A stretch of 64,000 nt of DNA from Lachnospiraceae bacterium (GCA_022483465.1 JAKVNF010000002.1:310001-374000); one strand, 5' to 3'; shown: positions 1-8,428, numbered from the stretch's first letter. Notes: generated from the sequence alone by a model not told the origin. Numbers and translations are program-made.

Positions 1-1
1 C

Positions 2-694
2 CCCGGCGGGTACATCGTCAATGCATCCAGTGAGGAGGGGCGCCTCTGCGTCAACGGGATGAGCGACTTTGCACGGGATGCCGCCCGGGCAAACAGCGCG
101 ATCGTCGTGACCGTGGGCCCCGAGGAGTTTGGGGGGAGCGGCGTTTTGGACGGGCTCACCTTCCAGGAAGCGCTCGAGGAGCGGGCCTTTGCCCTCGGGA
201 AGGGGTCCGTCCCCATCGAGTGGTATCCGGACTACGCAGCGGGCGTTGAGACGGGGAAGGCGCCGGAGGATCTTGGAAAAGAGGAGGACAGTAAGGCCCT
301 CTGCATCCGCGGGAAGAGCCGGATCGCAGACTTATCTGACCTTCTTCCAAAGCCCCTTGCCAAGGACCTTCTTGCCGGCATGGCGCACTTTGACCGGGTG
401 ATCCCGGGCTTTGCCGGGCGGGAGTGCTTTGTTGCCGGCATCGAGTCGAGAACCTCCTCCCCGGTCCGCCTGCCAAGGACCGAGGCAGGAGAGAGCACCG
501 GCCTTTCCGGCCTCTATCCGACCGGAGAGGGCGCCGGCTTTGCTGGCGGCATCATGTCCGCCGCCCTGGACGGGATGCGGCAGGCGGAGGAGATCGAAAA
601 GCGATTCCTCCCCAATCCCGCCTGGGAAACTGAAAAAATAGAGATCGTAGAGAATATCGAGAAAAATGGAAATGACAGCGGAACACAGCAGTGA
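2..694 (+). CDS. FAD-dependent dehydrogenase, COG2509 type (5' truncated by window edge)
   Basis: This is the C-terminal part of a predicted FAD-dependent oxidoreductase of the uncharacterised COG2509 group. The reading frame is open from base 2, so the true start lies outside the window. The clearest signature is the C-terminal GEGAGFAGGIMSAALDG segment (about residues 178-194 of the visible part), a flavin-contacting glycine-rich stretch typical of this family. An early PGGYIVNASSEEG segment also fits. The substrate is unknown. The next gene, proB, starts inside its last 29 bases, suggesting translational coupling. The N-terminal dinucleotide-binding motif is not visible, so function rests on the C-terminal signature. 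Confidence 0.75.
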   Translation, partial: PGGYIVNASSEEGRLCVNGMSDFARDAARANSAIVVTVGPEEFGGSGVLDGLTFQEALEERAFALGKGSVPIEWYPDYAAGVETGKAPEDLGKEEDSKALCIRGKSRIADLSDLLPKPLAKDLLAGMAHFDRVIPGFAGRECFVAGIESRTSSPVRLPRTEAGESTGLSGLYPTGEGAGFAGGIMSAALDGMRQAEEIEKRFLPNPAWETEKIEIVENIEKNGNDSGTQQ

Positions 695-1556
695 CAATGA
701 GATCTACCGGCAGCACCTGCCAGAGAAAAAGCGCATCGTCGTCAAGGTGGGATCTTCCTCCCTCCTGCACAGCCAGACCCAGCGGCTCGACTACCACCGG
801 ATCGACCGGCTCGCGGGGGAGCTCTCGGACCTCAAAAACGCCGGAAAGGACGTGATCCTCGTCTCCTCCGGCGCTGCAGCGGCAGGACGGGAGGCCCTAG
901 GGCTCTCCTCCGACGTCTACCGGGCCGAGATCGGCATGAACATCAAGCAAGCCTGCGCCGCCGTCGGCCAGGCCAGGTTGATCCAGATTTACCAGAAATT
1001 CTTTTCCGAGTACAATCAGACCTGTGCCCAGGTGCTGATGACAAAGAACACGGTGGCGAACCCGAGTTCCCGGGAGAATCTCCAGAACACGATGGAAGAG
1101 CTCCTTCGCCTTGGCGTCATCCCCATCGTCAACGAGAACGACTCCGTCGCCGTCAACGAGTTCATCGTGGGCGACAACGACAACCTCTCGGCGATGGTGG
1201 CCTCGGTGACCCACGCAGACCTCTTGATCCTCCTCTCCGACGTGGAGGGACTGTTCACGGACGATCCCAGAAAGAACCCCCACGCGAGCTTCATCGAGTG
1301 CGTGCCGCACCTGGACGACACCTTCCTTCGGATGGGTAAAAAATCCACCGGCTCCTTTGCGGGGACCGGCGGCATGGACACAAAGCTCCACGCGGCAAGG
1401 ATCGCCACGGCCTCCGGCTGCGACATGGTGATCTGCACCACCGCCCGGGGCATGGGCATCATCCGGGATGTGGCCACGGGCAAAAACGTGGGCACGCTCT
1501 TTGTGGCGTGCCCGGATGCGAACTTTCGGCTGGATGACTACATCCGCCAGCTCTGA
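666..1556 (+). CDS. proB: glutamate 5-kinase
   Basis: Predicted cytosolic kinase that phosphorylates L-glutamate to glutamate 5-phosphate, the first step of proline synthesis. The amino acid kinase fold is evident from KVGSSSL near residues 27-33, the NENDSVAVNEF region, and GTGGMDTKLHAA near residues 233-244. At 296 residues it ends after the kinase domain and lacks the C-terminal PUA domain of the longer enterobacterial form. The start overlaps the preceding gene by 29 bases; an ATG six bases downstream is an alternative. No proA follows, so the partner reductase must be encoded elsewhere. The next gene begins almost immediately downstream. Confidence 0.93.
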   Translation: MEMTAEHSSDNEIYRQHLPEKKRIVVKVGSSSLLHSQTQRLDYHRIDRLAGELSDLKNAGKDVILVSSGAAAAGREALGLSSDVYRAEIGMNIKQACAAVGQARLIQIYQKFFSEYNQTCAQVLMTKNTVANPSSRENLQNTMEELLRLGVIPIVNENDSVAVNEFIVGDNDNLSAMVASVTHADLLILLSDVEGLFTDDPRKNPHASFIECVPHLDDTFLRMGKKSTGSFAGTGGMDTKLHAARIATASGCDMVICTTARGMGIIRDVATGKNVGTLFVACPDANFRLDDYIRQL

Positions 1557-1571
1557 TTGAGGTTTTGTAAG

Positions 1572-2222
1572 ATGAGACAGGACAGAAAGTTACAGGAGAG
1601 CCCCTCCCCGGCCCCTCTCACCGCCGAGGAAAAGGCGGTAGCAGAGGAGAAAAAGGCATTTCGGGAGCGGATGAAGGCCCTGCGGGACGCCATCCCGCAG
1701 GAGACAAGGGCAGAGGAGGACAAGATCCTCACCGACATGATCCTGCAGACGCCCTTCTACGCGCAGGCCAAGTGGATTCTGACCTACGTGAGCTTTGGGA
1801 GCGAGGTGGACACCCACGCCCTGATCCAGCGGGCCCTCAAGGACGGAAAGCGGGTCTTTGTGCCCTGCGTGCGGGACAAGTCCATGGATTTCTACGAGAT
1901 CGAGTCCAAGCGGGACCTTGCCCCCGGAACCATGGGGATCCCGGAGCCCGACCCGAACCCGGCAAAGAAGTTCCCCTATGAGCTCCACCTCTCCCTGGAC
2001 CGGGCGGAGGAGTGCGCGGTCTTTGTGCCGGGCCTTGCCTTTGACAAGAGCTGCCATCGGATCGGCTACGGCGGGGGCTACTATGACCGGTTTCTCGCCT
2101 CCTTTCGCAAAAAGATGGCCGTGGGCCTTTGCTACAGCGAGCAGGTGCAGGAAAACATCCCCTGCCTTCCCACCGACATGACAACCGACATCGTGGTCAC
2201 CCCGACGGGTGCCTTTTTCTGA
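1572..2222 (+). CDS. 5-formyltetrahydrofolate cyclo-ligase
   Basis: Predicted ATP-dependent enzyme converting 5-formyl-THF to 5,10-methenyl-THF, which recycles folate. The family signature GYGGGYYDRFL sits near residues 165-175, preceded by the FVPGLAFD strand. Length (216 residues) is slightly above usual because of a charged N-terminal extension. A TTG at 1557 is in frame, but the ATG at 1572 has a TTGAGG ribosome binding site about nine bases upstream, so it is preferred. It lies between proB and larE in the same tight run of genes. Family confidence is high. Confidence 0.9.
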   Translation: MRQDRKLQESPSPAPLTAEEKAVAEEKKAFRERMKALRDAIPQETRAEEDKILTDMILQTPFYAQAKWILTYVSFGSEVDTHALIQRALKDGKRVFVPCVRDKSMDFYEIESKRDLAPGTMGIPEPDPNPAKKFPYELHLSLDRAEECAVFVPGLAFDKSCHRIGYGGGYYDRFLASFRKKMAVGLCYSEQVQENIPCLPTDMTTDIVVTPTGAFF

Positions 2223-2248
2223 TTTTCTACGGGAGTATAACGAAATTT

Positions 2249-3136
2249 ATGGCAGATCAAAACAGGGCGGCAGAAGCCGCCGTGAAGCAGGTGGACGAGA
2301 ACCTTGCCCGCAGCAAGTGGGAGAAGCTCTGCGCCCTCCTGCAGGAAGCGGGAAGTGTTGCCGTCGCCTTCTCCGGGGGCGTGGACTCCACGCTCCTTCT
2401 CTATGCAGCGCACCAGGTGCTCGGGGACAAGTGCCTTGCCCTGACCGCCGCCTCCGCCACGTTCCCCGGGCGGGAGGCAAAGGAGGCGGAGGCGTTCTGC
2501 AAAGCCAATGGCATCCGGCAGCTCGTCTTTTCCTCCAATGAGCTGGACGTGCCCGGCTACCGGGACAACCCGGTGAACCGGTGCTACCTCTGCAAGAAGA
2601 GCCTCTTCACCCAGATGGAGGAGATCGCCAAAAAGGAGGGCCTTGCCCACGTGGCGGAGGGTTCCAACCTGGATGACCTCGGGGATTTCCGCCCGGGTCT
2701 TGTGGCGATCAGGGAGCTCCACGTCCTCTCGCCCCTTCGGGAGGCGGGCCTCCACAAGGACGAGATCCGTTTTCTCTCCAAAAGTTTCGGCCTTCCCACC
2801 TGGCGCAAGCAGTCCTATGCCTGCCTGGGCTCCCGCTTTGTCTACGGGGAGCGGATCACCGAGAGGAAGCTCTCCATGGTGGAGCGGGGCGAGGAGCTTC
2901 TCCTCTCCCTGGGCTTTACCCAGCTTCGGGTGCGCATCCACGGGGACCTGGCAAGGATCGAGGTCCTGCCGGAGCAGTTCCCGGATCTTCTCGCCCACCG
3001 GGAGGAGATCGTGCGGTCCCTCAAGTCCTACGGCTTTACTTACGTGACCATGGACCTTGCCGGCTACCGCACCGGAAGCATGAATGAGACACTCTCGAAG
3101 GAAGAGGTGTCCGAAGCCCTGAAGGGGCACACATGA
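2249..3136 (+). CDS. larE: pyridinium-3,5-bisthiocarboxylic acid mononucleotide sulfurtransferase LarE
   Basis: Predicted PP-loop ATPase that installs sulfur during synthesis of the nickel-pincer nucleotide cofactor. The PP-loop SGGVDS lies at residues 42-47. A CYLCKKSLF motif follows at 112-120, and Cys192 in SYACLGSR aligns with the context of the sacrificial cysteine of characterised LarE. The frame opens upstream at 2129, but that part overlaps the preceding gene and is not LarE-like. The ATG at 2249 has GGGAG upstream and gives a normal 295-residue protein. It overlaps larB by four bases (ATGA). No larC or larA is present in the window. Confidence 0.92.
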   Translation: MADQNRAAEAAVKQVDENLARSKWEKLCALLQEAGSVAVAFSGGVDSTLLLYAAHQVLGDKCLALTAASATFPGREAKEAEAFCKANGIRQLVFSSNELDVPGYRDNPVNRCYLCKKSLFTQMEEIAKKEGLAHVAEGSNLDDLGDFRPGLVAIRELHVLSPLREAGLHKDEIRFLSKSFGLPTWRKQSYACLGSRFVYGERITERKLSMVERGEELLLSLGFTQLRVRIHGDLARIEVLPEQFPDLLAHREEIVRSLKSYGFTYVTMDLAGYRTGSMNETLSKEEVSEALKGHT

Positions 3137-3894
3137 TGACCACCGAGGAGATCCTGGAACAGGTAAAAGCTGGCGCCCTCGGCATCGACGAGGCAGCGGG
3201 GATGCTCAAGCAGCAGCCCTTTGAGGACCTGGGCTTTGCAAAGCCCGACTACCAGAGAAGCCTTCGCACCGGCTTTCCCGAGGTGGTCTACTGCGAGGGA
3301 AAGGAGGACGCCTTCCTGACCGCCATCGTGCAGAAGCTCTATGAGAAAAACGGAAGGGTCCTGGGAACCCGGTGCTCCGCACACCAGGCAGACCTTGTCA
3401 AGGCCGCTTTTCCCGAGACGGACTACGACCCGGTCTCCCGGACGCTGATCCTTGGAACAGCGCCGGAAGCCACAGGGAATGTTGCCATCTGCTGCGCCGG
3501 CACTGCGGACCTCTACTGCGCGGAGGAGGCGGCACGGACCGCCGCCTTTCTCGGGGCCAAGGTGACCCGTGTCTATGACGTCGGGGTCGCCGGCCTCCAC
3601 CGGCTCCTCTCCCGCATGGAGGAGATCACCTCCGCCAACTGCGTGGTCGCGGTCGCCGGGATGGAGGGAGCCCTCGCCAGCGTCGTGGCGGGCCTTGTGG
3701 AAAACCCCGTCATCGCGGTCCCCACCCACGTGGGGTATGGGGCGAGCTTTCACGGCCTTTCGGCGCTTCTCACCATGATCAACAGCTGTGCCAACGGCAT
3801 CAGCGTCGTCAACATCGACAACGGCTTCGGCGCCGGGTACCTGGCGGCCCAGATCAACCGGCTTGCGGTGCGCGGATCTTCCAAATCGACTTAA
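3133..3894 (+). CDS. larB: nickel pincer cofactor biosynthesis protein LarB
   Basis: Predicted carboxylase/hydrolase that acts on nicotinic acid adenine dinucleotide in the first step of nickel-pincer cofactor synthesis. The C-terminal half resembles PurE-like (AIR carboxylase-like) folds, with VAVAGMEGALASVVAGL and PTHVGYGASF motifs near residues 173-210. Length (253 residues) is normal. It overlaps larE by ATGA; a second ATG directly follows the first. The larE-larB pair implies that the organism makes the cofactor, used by lactate racemase (LarA) and LarA-like racemases, encoded elsewhere. Confidence 0.92.
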   Translation: MMTTEEILEQVKAGALGIDEAAGMLKQQPFEDLGFAKPDYQRSLRTGFPEVVYCEGKEDAFLTAIVQKLYEKNGRVLGTRCSAHQADLVKAAFPETDYDPVSRTLILGTAPEATGNVAICCAGTADLYCAEEAARTAAFLGAKVTRVYDVGVAGLHRLLSRMEEITSANCVVAVAGMEGALASVVAGLVENPVIAVPTHVGYGASFHGLSALLTMINSCANGISVVNIDNGFGAGYLAAQINRLAVRGSSKST

Positions 3895-3917
3895 AACCGG
3901 CCCCGCACAATGGTATC

Positions 3918-4559
3918 ATGGGCTGGGAAAGGAAACAGGGTTTGAGCAGGACAATCTATCTTCTCCGGCACGGGGAGACCGAATGGAACAAAAAAAAGCT
4001 CTTTCAGGGCCAGACCGACATCCCCCTGGACGAGGCGGGGATCGAGCAGGCAAGGGCCTGCAGGGAGATGGCAGAGTCCCTCCATCTCTCCTTTGACCGG
4101 GTCTATGCGAGTCCCCTGAAGCGGGCGCTGGAGACCACGGAAATCGTGAGCGGCCTGCCAAAGGAGAAGATCATGACAGACAGACGGCTTATGGAGATGG
4201 ACTTTGGCCCCATCGACGGCACCCCCTTTGACAAAGAGAGCCCCGACTGCGGGCTCCTCTTTCAGGACCCGGACCGGTACGTGCCGGCGGCGGGGGCGGA
4301 GAGTTTTCCCGCCCTCCGCGCGCGCCTTGCGTCCTTTTTTGCTGACCTGGCAGAGGGCCCCGGGGAGCGGATTCTCGTCGGTTCCCACGGCTGCGCCATC
4401 CGGTGCATGCTGGTGAACTTCGGGTATTTAAAGCTCCACGACATCTGGCAGCAGCACATCCCCAACTGCACCCTGATCGAGGTCCAGCCTGCGCCGGATT
4501 CCACCTTCCAGGTGGGGAAATTTTTAGAGATCAGTCAGTTTTCATCCAAACACGTTTGA
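3918..4559 (+). CDS. histidine phosphatase family protein
   Basis: A phosphoglycerate-mutase-like phosphatase. The catalytic RHGET motif lies at residues 17-21 (if the ATG is used), and the second catalytic His is in GSHGCAIRCML. Family members include phosphoserine, alpha-ribazole and sugar phosphatases, so the substrate cannot be told from sequence. No good ribosome binding site precedes the ATG at 3918. A TTG at 3942 has AAAGGA about eight bases upstream and would start just before the first beta strand, so 3942 may be the true start. It lies 23 bases after larB. Confidence 0.85.
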   Translation: MGWERKQGLSRTIYLLRHGETEWNKKKLFQGQTDIPLDEAGIEQARACREMAESLHLSFDRVYASPLKRALETTEIVSGLPKEKIMTDRRLMEMDFGPIDGTPFDKESPDCGLLFQDPDRYVPAAGAESFPALRARLASFFADLAEGPGERILVGSHGCAIRCMLVNFGYLKLHDIWQQHIPNCTLIEVQPAPDSTFQVGKFLEISQFSSKHV

Positions 4560-4579
4560 CGTCTTACAAGGAGGTCGAA

Positions 4580-5689
4580 ATGGAAGCGAAGGAAGCCAAA
4601 CAGAAGGAAACAAAGACCACCGCACCCAAGGAGCGCTATGTCGCCTACGTCTCCTGCTACACCACGGCGTCGGACGAGAAGTACGGCATCCGCATCTACG
4701 ACGTGGACATGGAGGAAGGGCGCTTCATCGAGAAGGACCAGGTGGAGATCACCAACTCCTCCTACGTCACCATCTCCCACAACCGCAAGTACCTGTACTC
4801 CATCACAGACATGGGCGTGGAGGCCTACGTGATCGGACCCGACGGGGACCTGACCTTTTTGAACAAGCACGGCATCAACGGCATGCGCGGCTCCTACCTC
4901 TCCACCGACTACACCGACCGGTGGCTGTTTGTGGCGGGCTACCACGACGGCAAGATCACCGTGCTGCGGCTTGGGGAGGACGGCAGCATCGGGGAGATCA
5001 CCGATGAGGTCTTTCATCGGGGCATGGGGTCTGTCGCCGAGCGCAACTTCCGCCCCCACGTGCAGTGCGTCAAGATGACCCGGGACAACCGGTTCCTCTG
5101 CGCCGCGGACCTTGGCCTCGACCACGTCAACGTCTACCGCTTTGACTCCGCAAACGGCAGGATCCGCCAGGTGGACATCATCCACTGCGACCTGGAGTCC
5201 GCGCCCCGGCACCTGAAGTTCTCCCGAGACGGGCAGTTCCTCTACATCGTCAACGAGATGAAGAACACCATCGACGTCTACCACTACAGCGTCAAGAACG
5301 AGGAACCGGACTTTGAGAAGCTCCAGACCGTCTCCACGCTGAACAACTACCACTCCAGCGACGCGGCGGCCTCGGCCCTGAACTTCTCCTTTGACTTCCA
5401 GTACCTGATCAGCTCCAATGCGGGGGACAACTCCGTCGTGATCTTTAAGATCGACCAGAAGACAGGGCTCTTGACCAAGGTTCTGTGCCTTCCGGTCTCG
5501 GGCGACTACCCCAAGGACTGCGCCCTGTTCCCGGACAACCGGCACCTGGTGTCCTTAAACCACGAGTCCAACACGATGACCTTCTTCCGCGTGGATCTCG
5601 AGAAGGGGCTTCTCATCATGCACGGCAAGGAGATGCACATCGACCAGCCCAACTGCGTGATCTTCCAGCGGCTCGCCCCGAAGGCGTAA
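4580..5689 (+). CDS. lactonase family protein (seven-bladed beta-propeller)
   Basis: Predicted cytosolic beta-propeller of the 6-phosphogluconolactonase-like (YbhE/Pgl) family. Repeated blade motifs such as PRHLKFSRDGQFLYIVNE, FRPHVQCVKMTRDNRFL and PKDCALFPDNRHLVSLN recur roughly every 45-50 residues over 369 residues. The start at 4580 follows a strong AAGGAGG site. The first twenty residues are Lys/Glu-rich and precede the propeller. Some members hydrolyse 6-phosphogluconolactone; others have unknown roles. No pentose phosphate gene is adjacent, so the substrate is uncertain. Confidence 0.82.
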   Translation: MEAKEAKQKETKTTAPKERYVAYVSCYTTASDEKYGIRIYDVDMEEGRFIEKDQVEITNSSYVTISHNRKYLYSITDMGVEAYVIGPDGDLTFLNKHGINGMRGSYLSTDYTDRWLFVAGYHDGKITVLRLGEDGSIGEITDEVFHRGMGSVAERNFRPHVQCVKMTRDNRFLCAADLGLDHVNVYRFDSANGRIRQVDIIHCDLESAPRHLKFSRDGQFLYIVNEMKNTIDVYHYSVKNEEPDFEKLQTVSTLNNYHSSDAAASALNFSFDFQYLISSNAGDNSVVIFKIDQKTGLLTKVLCLPVSGDYPKDCALFPDNRHLVSLNHESNTMTFFRVDLEKGLLIMHGKEMHIDQPNCVIFQRLAPKA

Positions 5690-5717
5690 AGACGATTCGA
5701 CACAGAAAGGAAATGTT

Positions 5718-6836
5718 ATGGCAGGCAGCAGTTTTGGCAACATCCTCCGGCTGACCACCTGGGGGGAGTCCCACGGGCCCAAGGTGGGCTGTGTTCTCGA
5801 CGGCTTCCCCGCGGGGATGGAACTTAGTGAAGAAGACATCCAGGTCTATCTCGATAAGAGGCGCCCCGGGCAGTCCTCCCTGACCACCCAGCGGCGGGAG
5901 AGCGACCTCGTCCACATCTACTCCGGCGTATTTGAGGGAAAGACGACCGGCACCCCGATCAGCCTCGTCATCGACAACACGGACCAGCACTCCAAGGACT
6001 ACAGCGATCTCGCGGACTGCTTCCGGCCGGGTCATGCGGACTTCGGCTACTACACGAAGTACGGGATCCGGGACTATCGGGGCGGCGGCCGCGCCTCCGC
6101 CCGGGAGACCGCCTGCCGGGTGGCGGCGGGCGCGGTCGCGGAGAAGTTCTTAAAAGAGCTCGGGATCACCTTCTCGTTCTACACGGCGGCGATCGGCGAG
6201 GTCGTGCTGGACCCGAAGGCCTATGATCCGTCCCTTCTGTATGCAACGCCCACGAACTTCCCGGACAAAAAGGCAGATGCGGACGCAACAGCCCTCATCG
6301 AGGCCTGCAAGGCACGGAAGGACTCCGTGGGCGGCATGGTCCGGGGCGTCATCTCCGGCGTCCCCGCCGGCATCGGAGATCCCACGTACCTTCGCCTCGA
6401 TGCCTGTCTTGCCTCTGCCATGATGAGCATCAACGCCTCCAAGGCGGTGGGCATCGGGGACGGCGTCTTTGCAGGGATGCGCTACGGCTCCCAGAACAAC
6501 GACGCCTTCTACACCGATGAGGACGGCGTCATCCGCACCAGGACGAACCACGCGGGCGGGATCCTCGGCGGCATCACGGATGGCTCCGACATCGTGATCA
6601 GCACCACCTTCAAGCCCACCCCCAGCATCGCAAGCCCCCAGGAGACCGTGATGACCGACGGGACCCCGAAGGCCCTCTCGATCCACGGCCGCCACGACCC
6701 CTGCGTCGTGCCGCGTGCCGTCGTTGTCTGTGAGACCATGTGCGCCCTGGTCCTTCTGGATGCGATGCTCCTCAACATGACCGCACGGGCGGAGAACGTC
6801 AAAAACTTTTACCTGCACCGGGATAGTACGATATGA
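5718..6836 (+). CDS. aroC: chorismate synthase
   Basis: Catalyses the last step of the shikimate pathway, converting EPSP to chorismate with reduced FMN. The N-terminal GESHGPKVGCVLDG signature, the RPGHADFGYYTKYG motif and the FRPGHAD...GGGRASARET segment are all present, and the C-terminal PRAVVVCETMCALVLLDAML helix fits. Length (372 residues) is normal. The start has AAAGGAAA upstream. Its last four bases overlap the tgt start (ATGA), so the two are translationally coupled. No other shikimate gene is in the window. Confidence 0.95.
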   Translation: MAGSSFGNILRLTTWGESHGPKVGCVLDGFPAGMELSEEDIQVYLDKRRPGQSSLTTQRRESDLVHIYSGVFEGKTTGTPISLVIDNTDQHSKDYSDLADCFRPGHADFGYYTKYGIRDYRGGGRASARETACRVAAGAVAEKFLKELGITFSFYTAAIGEVVLDPKAYDPSLLYATPTNFPDKKADADATALIEACKARKDSVGGMVRGVISGVPAGIGDPTYLRLDACLASAMMSINASKAVGIGDGVFAGMRYGSQNNDAFYTDEDGVIRTRTNHAGGILGGITDGSDIVISTTFKPTPSIASPQETVMTDGTPKALSIHGRHDPCVVPRAVVVCETMCALVLLDAMLLNMTARAENVKNFYLHRDSTI

Positions 6837-7996
6837 GCAAAGAAGACTGCACCTACACCATCAAAACCGTCGAGGGACGTGCCAAGCGGGCAACGCTTGA
6901 GACCGTCCACGGCACCATTGAGACCCCGGTCTTTATGAACGTCGCGACCTGCGGCGCGATCAAGGGGGGCCTCTCCCAGCACGACCTGGAGTCCATCGAC
7001 ACCCAGGTGATGCTCTGCAACACCTACCACCTGCACGTGCGCACCGGGGACGAGACGATCAAGGCCCTCGGCGGCCTGCACAAGTTTACGCTCTGGAAGC
7101 ACCCGATCCTCACGGACTCCGGCGGCTTTCAGGTCTTCTCCCTGGCGGAACTTCGAAACATCAAGGAGGAGGGCGTCACCTTCCACTGCCACATCGACGG
7201 CAGAAAGATCTTCATGGGCCCGGAGGAGAGCATGCGGATCCAGGCGAACCTGGGATCCACCATCGCCATGGCCTTTGACGAGTGCCCGCCGGCCCTTGCG
7301 GAGGAGTCCTATGTGAAGGCCTCCGTCGAGCGGACCGCCCGCTGGCTCCTTCGCTGCCAGAAGGCGATGAACGAGTACAAGCAGGAGGAGGATGCGGTGA
7401 ATCCCCACCAGCTCCTCTTTGGCATCAACCAGGGCGCCATCTACCCGGAGATCCGCATCGACAATGCCAAGCGGATCGCGGAGCTCGACCTCGACGGGTA
7501 CGCCGTGGGCGGCCTTGCCGTCGGCGAGACCCACGAGCAGATGTACGACATCCTGGACCAGACCGTCCCCTATCTGCCGCAGGATAAGCCCACCTACCTG
7601 ATGGGCGTCGGGACCCCGATCAACATCCTCGAGAGCGTGGAGCGGGGCATCGACTTCTTCGACTGCGTCTATCCCTCGCGGAACGGGCGTCACGGAAACC
7701 TCTACACGAACCACGGCACCCTGCACATCAAAAACGCCAGGTACGAGCGGGATCCCCGCCCGATCGAGGAGGGGTGCGGCTGCCCTGTGTGCCGGGCCGG
7801 CTACTCAAGGGCCTACGTGCGGCACCTGCTCAAGGCGGATGAGGCCCTGGGCCTTCGCTTTTGCGTGATGCACAACCTCTACTTCTACAACCACCTGATG
7901 CAGCAGATCCGGGACGCCTTGGACGCCGGGAACTTCGCTGCCTTCAAGAAGGAGAAGGTGGAGGCCCTCTCCGGAAACGCGGAGGACAAGGAGTAA
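6833..7996 (+). CDS. tgt: queuine/preQ1 tRNA-guanine transglycosylase
   Basis: Exchanges guanine-34 for preQ1 in GUN-anticodon tRNAs during queuosine synthesis. The base-binding motif TDSGGFQVFSL is near residues 99-109. The catalytic nucleophile Asp is in FFDCVYPSRNGRHG, and the zinc site is GCGCPVCRAGYSRAYVRHLL followed by a downstream His. Length (387 residues) is normal. It is the last gene of the run that starts at the left edge. The non-coding hairpin-repeat block begins 11 bases after its stop. Confidence 0.95.
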   Translation: MSKEDCTYTIKTVEGRAKRATLETVHGTIETPVFMNVATCGAIKGGLSQHDLESIDTQVMLCNTYHLHVRTGDETIKALGGLHKFTLWKHPILTDSGGFQVFSLAELRNIKEEGVTFHCHIDGRKIFMGPEESMRIQANLGSTIAMAFDECPPALAEESYVKASVERTARWLLRCQKAMNEYKQEEDAVNPHQLLFGINQGAIYPEIRIDNAKRIAELDLDGYAVGGLAVGETHEQMYDILDQTVPYLPQDKPTYLMGVGTPINILESVERGIDFFDCVYPSRNGRHGNLYTNHGTLHIKNARYERDPRPIEEGCGCPVCRAGYSRAYVRHLLKADEALGLRFCVMHNLYFYNHLMQQIRDALDAGNFAAFKKEKVEALSGNAEDKE

Positions 7997-8050
7997 GAGA
8001 GACAAACTGCCCTTCGGGTCAGTAAAACTGTCCCTTCGGGACAGAAAAAC

Positions 8051-8309
8051 GGCCCTTTCACTTTTTTTGTGGGATGAGCCCCTCCTGACCTCCGCTCAGA
8101 GCCCTGGATCCGGCTTCTTCTCTGGTGCCCAATAAGCCTTTTGGGTTACTGTAATCTTTGCCGGACCGTGGGAGCATCGCCGAGGGGCCCACGGTCTCGG
8201 AGCTGTCTCTGCCAGTCCAGACTACCACTTGAAGTGGTAGTACTTTTAAGAAGATATCATCTATGGATTATCTCCTTCTGGTGCATCACACAAGAAAAAT
8301 GAAAGACCC
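8051..8309 (-). mobile_element. 259-bp non-autonomous miniature element derived from the ISL3-family IS at 28.6 kb
   Basis: The left end (GGCCCTTTCACTTTTTTTGT...) is the reverse complement of the right end of the intact element at 28571-30323, matching almost perfectly for about 30 bases and again through the GACCGTGGG/CCCACGGTC hairpin (8164-8196 here, 30181-30213 there). The right end (8262-8309) matches the reverse complement of the intact element's left end. The transposase gene is missing. A perfect 8-bp direct repeat AGAAAAAC flanks it (8043-8050 and 8310-8317). It is therefore an internally deleted, presumably trans-mobilised copy inserted in opposite orientation into the hairpin array. 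Confidence 0.9.
8221..8241. repeat. perfect palindrome inside the miniature element
   Basis: ACTACCACTT-G-AAGTGGTAGT is a perfect 10-bp inverted repeat around a single central base. It lies where the transposase gene has been deleted, close to the junction between the two retained ends. No counterpart was seen in the two end regions of the intact element that were compared, so it may be specific to this derivative. Confidence 0.7.
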
Positions 8310-8428
8310 AGAAAAACTGTCCCTTCGGGTCAGAAAAACTGTCCCTTCGGGTCAGTAAAACTGTCCCTTCGGGACAGAAAAACTGTCCCTCCGGGACAGT
8401 TTAGAAGATTTTCACAACATCGCCCTTC

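Larger units (their letters stand above)
8007..8399 (+). repeat. array of six 22-bp hairpin repeats with TTCG tetraloops
   Basis: Six copies of a CTGTCCC-TTCG-GGACAG stem-loop occur at 8007-8022, 8028-8044, 8317-8333, 8339-8355, 8361-8377 and 8383-8399. They are separated by TAAAA or AAAAA linkers, giving a 22-bp period (21 for the first). The first copy is degenerate and the last has a TCCG loop. The miniature element at 8051-8309 interrupts the array between copies two and three. Read on the minus strand, each hairpin is followed by a T-run, as in an intrinsic terminator. On the plus strand it is flanked by A-tracts. No protein gene overlaps it. Confidence 0.9.

Noticed and set aside
8007-8399. 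CRISPR array
   Set aside because: The repeat units are self-complementary hairpins separated only by a 5-base A-rich linker. There are no unique spacers of 30 bases or so and no cas genes.
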